A DNA stretch of 64,000 bases. Source: Bicyclus anynana (taxonomy: Eukaryota > Arthropoda > Insecta > Lepidoptera > Nymphalidae). Positions 56,293 through 64,000 of the stretch are shown here, in pieces. Each line of letters opens with the position of its first letter. The stretch's first letter is position 1. The DNA lies in NCBI RefSeq assembly GCF_947172395.1, contig NC_069092.1, positions 10,275,418-10,339,417 on the forward strand. Direction: 5' to 3'. The position numbers and the translations under genes are program-made. Below the pieces are notes generated by a model. That model saw only the letters and a program-made list of their open reading frames with translations. It ran no database searches and was not told the origin of the DNA.

Positions 56293-56450
56293 GAGTAATA
56301 TTATAAAGAGGTAAAGTTTGTGGTATTGTAGGGAGTCTCTGGATCTAGTGAACTGAACGTAAAAATTCTTTTACCGTATTCTTTCAATTCGAAATTCAAA
56401 CCAGTCATGAGATCTGCGCGTGTATACAGACAAACTCTTCATCTTTAAGT
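56293..56450 (+). mobile_element. Helitron-like 5' part, diverged
   Basis: GAGTAATATTATAAAGAGG followed by TAAAGTTTGTGGTATTG and GGATCTAGTGAACTGA. It is the same 5' subfamily as at 16854 and 10810. Confidence 0.45.
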
Positions 56451-56955
56451 TGATTGATTGTTTTACGACGAAACATGTATTATAAATAAATTTATTGTTA
56501 AAATCTCTATTGTTATTATAGTAACAATTTGCATTATATCAAAAAATAAATTATTTAATTAATTATAATTAAATTAGGAAAATTGTAATCAAATAAGGAT
56601 TACATTTCAATATACAAAATACAATACAACACGTATACAACAAAATATTACTTAGTAGAGATTTTGCGCGGATTAATTTAGCATCATGGCTTTTAGACGA
56701 GAGAAGCGAGTTAATTTTATACTTTCCCATTCCTGCCGTAAATACAGGATTAAATTTAAATTGAAATTCATGTATGATTGAAATACATGTATGATAAAAC
56801 AAGCTTATTTAATATGTAGTTTTAAAATATATAACGTGGTACTTTGATAAAGAAAATAACTTGAATTTCCACTTGAACTTTCAAAGTTTAATTACACTTG
56901 TAATTACGATTTTCTATGAAGTAAACCGCCTCTTAACAGAGTTAAAGAAACTATA

Positions 56956-57358
56956 CCTTACCTTACCTTATCAGCCGATAGACGTCCACTGCTGGACATA
57001 GGCCTCTTGCATGGACCTCCAAGCACAACGATCTCGAGCCGCCAGCATCCAGCGGCTCCCTGCAACCCGCTTGATATCCTCGGTCCACTTAGTGGGGGGT
57101 CGCCCAACACTGCGCTTTCCGGTGCGGGGTCGCCATTCCAGCACCTTGGGGCCCCAACGTCCATCGGCTCTTCGAACTATGTGGCCTGCCCATTGCCACT
57201 TCAGCTTCGCGACTCGCTGAGCTATGTCAGTGACTTTGGTTCGTCTGCGAATCTCCTCATTCCTGATTCGATCACGCAGAGAAACTCCAAGCAAAGCTCG
57301 CTCCATCGCCCGCTGAGTGACTTTGAGCCTTCTAATAAGGCCCATAGTCAGCGACCAA
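56956..57358 (-). mobile_element. RTE-LINE 3'-end copy with target-site duplication
   Basis: On the minus strand it begins TTGGTCGCTGACTATGGG, encodes an open 124-codon C-terminal part of an RTE reverse transcriptase (motifs LKWQWAGHIVRRADGRW and VGRPPTKW), then ends in GGTAA-type short repeats. It is flanked by the 13-bp direct repeat TAAAGAAACTATA at 56943-56955 and 57359-57371. The clean duplication shows a recent complete insertion event, although only the last part of the LINE is present. Confidence 0.9.
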
Positions 57359-57494
57359 TAAAGAAACTATATAAATGTTTAATATATACCAATTTTTATT
57401 TCTTTACAATCTATGAAATCGAAAGTCATTACATAAAGTTCAGCTCTATTGTATTATATGTACCTTGGCATATACCTGATGTTACTTGTATTCC

Positions 57495-57592
57495 TCAAGT
57501 TAGCCCACTTAAATCTTAGATTCAATCATCACTTCCCATCAGGTGAGATTGTATTCAAGGGTTAACTTGTAAATAATAAAAAAAAAAGTATT
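57495..57592 (+). mobile_element. SINE family B 3' fragment
   Basis: CAAGTTAGCCCACTTAAATC, then CATCAGGTGAGATTGTATTC and an A-rich tail. Only the last 100 bp. Confidence 0.75.
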
Positions 57593-58707
57593 TTAACGCT
57601 ATGAATTATAAAATGATGCTACTTTGCCAGCTGATCGTATGAAAGTCCTATTACAAGTATAAAATGTGAGTTCAAATGCAAAATATCATTGATTTCTGTC
57701 CCTTTTTTTGTTTGCAAGCCACATGTATTAGGAAGAATATATCAAAAATAAAATATTGAATTCGGTTAAGCCATTTTCGAGTTTTAGTGAGAGTCACTGA
57801 TAGCTTTTCATTTTTATATATAGAAGAATAAACAATGCTCAAATAATAAATCAAATGATTGTTAAAACTCACGACCTATACGGTATGCAAACACAAAATA
57901 TTTCTACTGCTATATTTTTTCACGCAATCGTTACCTATACCTTTACCAACAGATTAAAGAATAATAGGCAGATAGAGCGCACGGAATACAGCAGTGATGC
58001 AACCATTCCAAATACAAATGCAAAAAAAATCTCAAATCAGTACGACACAAAGCGTCGCATCAGTAATTTTCAAAATTATTCAAGAAAGTTGTTTTTAGTT
58101 TTTTTTCATAAAAACTATAGATATTAATTTACGTAATTGTTCTTAGTGAAATATAAATTATGAAAAAAACTGTACATGGTACCTAGTAACATTAAACGGA
58201 TGTTAAGAAGACGCACGTATGAAATTTTATATATTTATATGTTTAACTAATAATGATTTTTTAAACAAATAATAATATTGGAACAGAATTATAATTTATT
58301 GTCATAAATAACTATTGTTACTTGTAAGATCAGTTCGGCTAAGATCGTCAGTCGGGTAAGTCCGTCAGTTTAGTATTTTTATACTGAGACAATTTGATTA
58401 GTTGATAGGTGTTGTAGGTTAATACATACTTTATCACGTAGTGTGATAAACCTGATATAAATCATTTTAGAAATGGCCAATAATATCATTGAATGAAAAT
58501 TTAAATAAACTGTGCCGATCTAATTGACTAACTTTATTAAGATAAGTATCCTTAATTCAATTTAAATTTATTAAAATAAATATATTGAATGTTATATTAG
58601 TAAAACTTATTTACTGAGTGTCAAGGTATTTTAAATAAAATAAAATAGAATCGTGACCAAATTAATCATTTATTTCTTTAATTGAACAGTATTACTTTTA
58701 ATTTTAG

Positions 58708-58800
58708 TGACTCTACCGCCAGTTCAGAAAGTGCAGTCTCTTGTTGAGAAGAACGGCAAGAAACTCAACAAATGCTCTTTTAAAGTATTGGTTAATTACA
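58708..58800 (-). mobile_element. CR1-like LINE 3' UTR fragment
   Basis: Diverged inverted copy of the LINE 3' UTR. The CTACCGCCAG and GCAAGAAACTCAACAA blocks match the complement of 27890-27950. The repeat may extend right towards 58930, where similarity is harder to follow. Confidence 0.65.
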
Positions 58801-60054
58801 ATTACAATATATAGGCTAATAATTAATACCTTGAAATAGATAATTCAATTAAGTCTTAACTTCAAGACAAATCAAAATAACATTAACCATTATTACAATA
58901 CAAATATACAACGACGTAATTAGGTACTATATAATGTCGTTGCAAATATACCTAATTTCACATTAGTAATATTCGGATGTTATAACTTATCGTTACAACA
59001 ATACAACATAATAAAATACAGTTTACAATAAAGATATTATATATAAAATACTTAGCTTTCATAAAACAGCCTCAGAAACACAGGAAGACACCATAACAAC
59101 AACAATAATTAATATTTTCTATCACACCGGCCAAGACGCCATTTCGTCATCCAGCCTAAACATCACAATCCTTTTCCAAACGCCTATTGGCTAATATTGC
59201 TTCTCCATTTGTTTGCAATAGACCAATCACACGCCATCTGCTCAAACTGACCACAGATTTACTTGATACCGCGTATCCCGACGCTCCGTGTCTATGCCAG
59301 GTTATTCCTCATTACGTAGTAAGATTCTTAGTAGTTCCTACCAGTGTTACCATATTCCAATGACTTTTATAATGACAACTATTACTTCTATTTACTTTTT
59401 AATTACAATAATGTCAGATTTATATTCTAAGTTTTACTTTAAATAATATATGAAGAATTATCGAAACAGTATATATAAGAATATAAAACACGGAAATAAT
59501 AATAATAAATGTAAATGACTTATTATGTTCTACGTAATGATATTTGAATTTCAATTTAAATAGAACACGTGACGTCATATTTGGTCACCTAAACTTTGAA
59601 ATTCGTCATGTAACATAACTGTTTGTATTTTCATTTAAACTTTATTATTTAATACAAAAATACTATCTAAATATTAAATAATATTTAATTAACGTAATAA
59701 TTATCTCATAGGTCTAATTTCACAATGAATCATACACATATTATCAATCAGCTCAACTTTCAGCTATATTTATTTTTCACTACTTTATAAAATAATCTAT
59801 CACACGCATGACGTGTTTTTTATGGGTTCAACCAGGCTTACTGCGCGGCTTGTAAAGACTCATTCTGTATCATTCCCTATTCTGCACCTATTCCCATAAA
59901 ACTGAGTATAGCCTTGTTATATCTACTGTGGTATAGCTGTCCACACCGTCTGTACTATTTTTGGCAGGTAGTCCGTTATTTTTGGTACTACCTACCTTTA
60001 ATACTTTAATACTGGGATAAAAGCACAGTGAAAACAGTGCAACCGAAATAATTT

Positions 60055-60150
60055 GCACTCCCGCTAACAGGCGAAAATTTGACACTAATGCAACTTCCAG
60101 ACGGATATAAATAAAAAATGAACATGTCATCGGACACGGCTCCGTAAATG
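60055..60150 (-). repeat. Block shared with 52655-52745
   Basis: The minus strand reads CGGAGCCGTGTCCGATGACA, then TATATCCGTCTGGAAG and ATTAGTGTCAAATTTT. A 112-codon open frame overlaps it but shows no recognised domain. Confidence 0.5.
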
Positions 60151-60483
60151 CACGGAACGTGTCACTGTAAGCGGCCATTTTGATGATCGTACAATACGAA
60201 ACGAGTCGCATGTAGTGGCTAGACATATGTAATTTTTTAAAAGCTTCTATGTCAGCCTATGCTCCTACCCAGAGGCGCAAGGTTTTTAACTAGGGATAGG
60301 CATTGTATTAAGGAATTGTACACAGTAGTATTTTTCTTCTCCAATACAGGTTGATAATCAGTTCTCGGAGCAAAGAGTGCTTTTTCGCCTGTATGAAGTA
60401 CACGTCACTGCTCCTACCGTAGGTAAGCGGTAGGTGGCTTTGGAAGGTAGCAGATTTTAAAGGACAATATTATTATAGTCATC

Positions 60484-60595
60484 ATTATCAGCCTATTTTA
60501 AAAGCCCAAGGATCAGGCCTCCCTCCTTATAGGAGAGGGGATATTGAGATCCACCATGCTACTCCAATGTGGGTTGGTAAACTTAGTGTGGTAAG
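60484..60595. repeat. Dispersed repeat fragment, CCATGCTACTCCAATG type
   Basis: ATCAGCCTATTTTAAAAGCC, GGCCTCCCTCCTTATAGGAG and CCACCATGCTACTCCAATGT. Same type as 33866-33952, with a weaker relative near 62398-62455. Confidence 0.5.
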
Positions 60596-60627
60596 GTTAA
60601 ATTCATTTACGACCATTCATCATCATC

Positions 60628-60873
60628 ATCATCATATCAGCCGATGGACGTCCACTGCAGGACATAGGCCTTTTGTAGGGACTTCCAAACATCACGATAC
60701 TGAGCCACCTGCATCCAGCGAATTCCGGCGACTCGCTTGATTTCGTCAGTCCACGTGGTGGGAGGTCAACCAACACTGCGCTTACTAGTGCGGGGTCGCC
60801 ATTCCAGCACTTTTGGATTCCAACGTCCATCGGCTCTTCGAACTATGTGCCCCGCCCATCGCCACTTCAGCTT
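60628..60873 (-). mobile_element. RTE-LINE 3'-end fragment interrupted by a SINE
   Basis: It reads from the trinucleotide tail (CAT)n through SKRSVG and WNPKVLEWRPRT-like codons to KLKWRWAGHIVRR. Similarity stops there because a minus-strand SINE occupies 60874-61083. Confidence 0.8.
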
Positions 60874-61083
60874 ACGACCATCATCAGATGTTAATAATAG
60901 CGACCGGTACCGACAACTTAACGTGCTTAGGCACAGGGTTGTACCATGTAACACTACCAACTTTCCAACTCCGGGCTGAGAATTTAATTGAAAATTTCTT
61001 CTCATATAGCCTGTCCCAGGATTCGAACCCAGGACCACTTGATCTTGTTGCAAAATTACTGGACTGTTGGTCCAGTCCAGTCC
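60874..61083 (-). mobile_element. tRNA-derived SINE, third family, inserted in an RTE fragment
   Basis: Minus orientation. A tRNA-like B box (GGTTCGAATCCTGGG on the minus strand) lies near the right end. The body includes CTCAGCCCGGAGTTGG and GTAGTGTTACATGGTA, and the left end carries CATCTGATGATGG. These blocks recur in lepidopteran SINEs as I remember them. Confidence 0.75.
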
Positions 61084-61114
61084 AAACAGTCATCATAATA
61101 TAAAGTAGGTAAGT

Positions 61115-61242
61115 TTAAAAAAAAACAGTAAAGCTCAGTCAATCAATCATATCATTACCCAACAAGGACTCGAACCCGAATCTATCACGAACTCGTGATT
61201 CGAAGCCACGTAGATTAACTATTGGACCAACGAGTTAGTTAT
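61115..61242 (-). mobile_element. tRNA-like SINE head, fourth family
   Basis: The minus strand reads TAACTCGTTGGTCCAATAGT, then GGGTTCGAGTCCTTGTTGGG (B box), followed by ATGATATGATTGATTGACTG. The intervening arm does not fold as a normal tRNA, so I call it SINE-derived and not a tRNA gene. Confidence 0.6.
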
Positions 61243-61261
61243 TTTTATAACAAAAATTAAT

Positions 61262-61680
61262 TTAACCGACTTCCAAAAAGGAGGAGGTTCGACGTTCGGC
61301 TGTATGTATGTTTTTTTTTTAATTTTTTTCATGTAGTCCAGCGATAATTCCGTCATTTGTGGACCAATTTTGAAAATTCTTTTTTTGTTTTAAAGGGTTT
61401 GATTCCAGGGTTGTCATTCTTTACAAATAGACCGATCACGAAATTTCAAGAAAACCAGCAAAAATATAACCTAAAGATAAATATACAATTATCTTACGGT
61501 AATATTTTAACGTTAGATATCTCATACCACAAAAGTCTTATCAGGCTCGCCATAAAAATGCACATAACGCAATTCTAGGAAATTTATAGGCGTGACAGTT
61601 TTACAGTCGCCTGCATATTTTCAAGTCTTTCTAATTTACGACACCGCAGATCTATATTTCATAAGTCCCCGTGCAAAATG
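61262..61680 (+). mobile_element. Related element with TTAACCGACTTCC start
   Basis: Starts TTTAACCGACTTCCAAAAAG. A later block (TACAGTCGCCTGCATATTTT to CCCCGTGC) matches 53328-53395. The right end is not clear. Confidence 0.55.
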
Positions 61681-61994
61681 AGTATCTACTCATATTTATG
61701 CAATATTACAATAAAATTGCATGCAATGACGGTTTTCTGAAAATAAAAAACTATAAACAGGATAAAAAATAGAAAAACCTACACCTTTTTAAATTCAACT
61801 TAATTCCTTGACTCGAAATTCAGTCAGTAAAAATTAGGTAGTTAAGATATCATGTACGAATCAATTATTATTTAAATATTAATAAACATTTTTAATTATT
61901 TAAAAGTGTCACAACTAGTTATTAATAATTTCAATTTTGATACGGATGTTGCTTGAAGACAGAATTTGAAAAATAAATAAATAAACTTTAATAA

Positions 61995-62317
61995 TATTTC
62001 GTCGTCGTCGTCGTCATCAACCCATATTCTGCTCACTGCTGAGCTCGAGTCTCCTCTCAGAATGAGAGGGGTTAGGCCAATAGTCCATCACGCTGGCCCA
62101 ATGCGGATTGGCAGACTTCACACACCCAGATAATTAAGATAATTCTCTGGTATGCAGGTTTCCTCACGATGTTTTCCTTCACCGATTGAGACACGTGATA
62201 TTTAATTTCTTAAAATGCACACAACTGAAAAGTTGGAGGTGCATGCCCCGGACCGGATTCGAACCCACGCCCTCCGTAATCGGAGGCAGAGGTCATATCC
62301 ACTGGGCTATCACGGCC
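61995..62317 (-). mobile_element. tRNA-derived SINE, family A, near full length
   Basis: Minus orientation with a (CGT)n/(CAT) tail at the left end and the head GGCCGTGATAGCCCAGTGG at the right. The tail is CGT-rich instead of CAT-rich. Confidence 0.9.
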
Positions 62318-62803
62318 AATAATATCTGACTGTAACGAATTCGCAATAAATATCATTTGGTTCAGGCGCCAATCGAGTCGGTATACGTCATCATAATCGG
62401 CTGTCTTAACAGTCCAAGGTTAAGCCTTCCTCCATGAAGAAGAGGAGAGAGTCCTTGTTGTTGAGACTATGAGAATTTTTACCGAAAATTTCTTTGAAGA
62501 TAGAAAAGCTCAATATTTTATAGACCGACCCCAATTTGAAACCATATAGACGACCGATGAGGTGGTTCGGTATACGTTACCATTTACTTTTAACAGTTAT
62601 AAATATTATATTCATAACTGAGAAATTCTGCTTAGTTTTACATTTAACTTGCTATAATAAAAGCTTAACAACGTGTGTAAACTTTTTATTTACATTAAAA
62701 ACTAATAAAACAAAACTGTAGTGAAACTATAAACTTAATTTATTCTAATAGATAAGTATGAAATGTAGCCTCTACGGTGTTGTTGCACGCTATGCATCTA
62801 GAA

Positions 62804-63330
62804 CAGTGATTCCCAAAGTGTTCCAGGTGGACCCCTAAGGGTCCGCGACAATCAACAGGGGTCTACGTTGGCGTGACAAAAAATGGGGTTAACAAATAAA
62901 AGATTCATGAAAGTTTATCTAATTTCATAACCAATTGGGAGTTTTCTTAATAAAACAACTAAGAATTTATTGGTTCCTTCTACAGTAAGTAGATATTAAA
63001 AAAGTAAAATTGGATGGAATCGCTTTTTTTATTGAGCAACTTTGCTATTTTACCACTTCACTCCACTCACAGTAAAATTGATTAATTTATTAAACCATCA
63101 AATCTCACTTTTTTCTCATACTGATATTTTTGTGATATTTTTTGCGTTGCAGCTAAATTCCGCTAAGATTACTTATCGGAATTTAGCTGCAACGCAAATT
63201 TCCATACTTAGATATACTTTTCACACATTTTGTCGAATTTTGGAAGCTGGCAGAAATGTAGTTACGGGGTCCAACGGAACCAGTTGGATTTCAAATGTGC
63301 TCTATGATGAACAAAGTTTGGGAACCTCTG
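62804..63330. mobile_element. hAT-like MITE with 8-bp target duplication
   Basis: Left end CAGTGATTCCCAAAGTG; right end CAAAGTTTGGGAACCTCTG, the inverted CAGNG-TTCCCAAACTT type of hAT elements. The flanks ATCTAGAA (62796-62803) and ATCTAGAG (63331-63338) match at 7 of 8 bases, the expected hAT duplication length. A perfect 22-bp hairpin lies inside. Confidence 0.8.
63141..63198. repeat. Perfect 22-bp hairpin inside the hAT-like MITE
   Basis: The arm beginning TTTGCGTTGCAGCTAAATTC (63141-63162) pairs exactly with 63177-63198 across a 14-nt loop. Confidence 0.85.
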
Positions 63331-63338
63331 ATCTAGAG

Positions 63339-64000
63339 GGACTCCAGTAGTGCACTTTTCATATTGCCATCAGCGCAAACTGCGAAGTATCAAGTTTGCC
63401 AACACTAAGAGCATAAAGACATTGAACTACGGTAAAGTGAAGTTACAGACTTGCCAACTTAAATTCTAAATTCTTTCCCAGATGATGAGGAATGCAAACT
63501 CCTGAATATTTGGTTGTAGCCAAATAATAAGGTTACGTTACTTTGAAAAAAAATCAGTATTTAGCACATACATTTAGATAACAAAATTAAAATTTAGATA
63601 ATGTGCAATTTTATTTTACACAAAACCTTAACAAATTAATACTCAAACTTTATAAAACCATATGAAAATCCCTTGAGTAGTCTTTCAGGTTATCAAGGAC
63701 AGACAGACAAAGGCGGCAGAAGACTTGGTTTAACAATATGAAGATTATACTCGTATTATGTAAGTTCTGATTTTATTTCAATCATGGTATAAGATTTTCA
63801 GAAATAGATTATAGATATATGCATAGAATGAGATCAGTCCGTCATAGTTTCAGATATTTCGTAAGTTGACTTAGATATTCGAGAGCATTGGATTTCATTT
63901 ATTTATGCAAATAGGTTCGCATTTGACCATGATCTAACCTGATGGTATAAGTATAGATAGATACAGTCTAAGTTGGGACGCGCTTGCCTAGAAGGTGCTT
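63339..64000. other. Intergenic DNA, right edge
   Basis: The last 75 bp (ATCTAACCTGATGG, then AGTCTAAGTTGGGACGCGCT) look like a decayed minus-strand SINE family B 3' end running off the window. Nothing else was recognised. Confidence 0.45.

Larger units (their letters stand above)
57593..60483. other. AT-rich intergenic DNA
   Basis: Contains one LINE 3' fragment (58708-58800), the 60.1-kb repeat block, and a CACGTGACGTCA site at 59566-59577. No gene was recognised. Confidence 0.5.

Noticed and set aside
56957..56975. TTACC/GGTAA runs as telomere-like repeats
   Set aside because: The insect telomere unit is TTAGG. These are short tails of RTE elements (also at 583 and 47665).
57007..57519. 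170-codon plus-strand frame
   Set aside because: It is antisense to the RTE reverse-transcriptase tail. The minus-strand frame has the recognisable motifs.
61144..61237. Possible tRNA gene
   Set aside because: A good B box, but the arms do not fold into a cloverleaf, and the sequence continues into SINE-like DNA.
1..64000. CRISPR arrays, bacterial operons, phage or viral genes
   Set aside because: None seen. Gene structure, introns, SINEs and U1 snRNA all mark this as insect nuclear DNA.

Overview
The window looks like a chromosome segment from a moth or butterfly (Lepidoptera). It is AT-rich and gene-poor, and packed with repeat families typical of that order: two abundant tRNA-derived SINE families, RTE-type LINE 3' ends, a CR1/Jockey-group LINE, short A|TC...CTAG|T Helitron-like elements, and fold-back MITEs. 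The species was not identified. Coding sequence interpretable as host protein amounts to one small gene. There is also one clear RNA gene.

Layout. 1-24 kb: intergenic DNA with dispersed SINE, Helitron-like and MITE copies, a palindromic MITE at 15.44-15.89 kb, and a G-rich minisatellite at 17.64-18.06 kb. 24.5-28.05 kb: a LINE with an open 960-codon endonuclease/reverse transcriptase frame and a (TGAATTT)4 tail. 28-34 kb: RTE and SINE fragments, a LINE remnant with a hairpin, and a recurrent promoter-plus-leader module on the minus strand, also present near 11 kb. 34.39-34.55 kb: a full-length U1 snRNA sequence. 37.12-46.62 kb: a two-exon MBF2-family secreted-protein gene whose 9.15-kb intron holds three head-to-tail copies of a 2.8-kb composite transposon. 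46.8-64 kb: intergenic DNA with more MITE, SINE and RTE copies, including an RTE 3'-end copy with a 13-bp target-site duplication (57 kb) and a hAT-like MITE with an 8-bp duplication (62.8-63.3 kb).

How parts relate. The MBF2 exons join in frame, giving a 113-residue protein with a signal peptide. The triplicated intron unit carries Harbinger-like transposase scraps plus nested Helitron, SINE and RTE fragments, all shared by the three copies, so the triplication came after those insertions. Three RTE 3'-end copies at separate loci begin at the same point inside the reverse-transcriptase frame, which suggests a SINE-like derivative with a defined 5' end. Most other open frames in the window are chance frames or lie inside repeats. 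All calls were made by reading; no database search was run.
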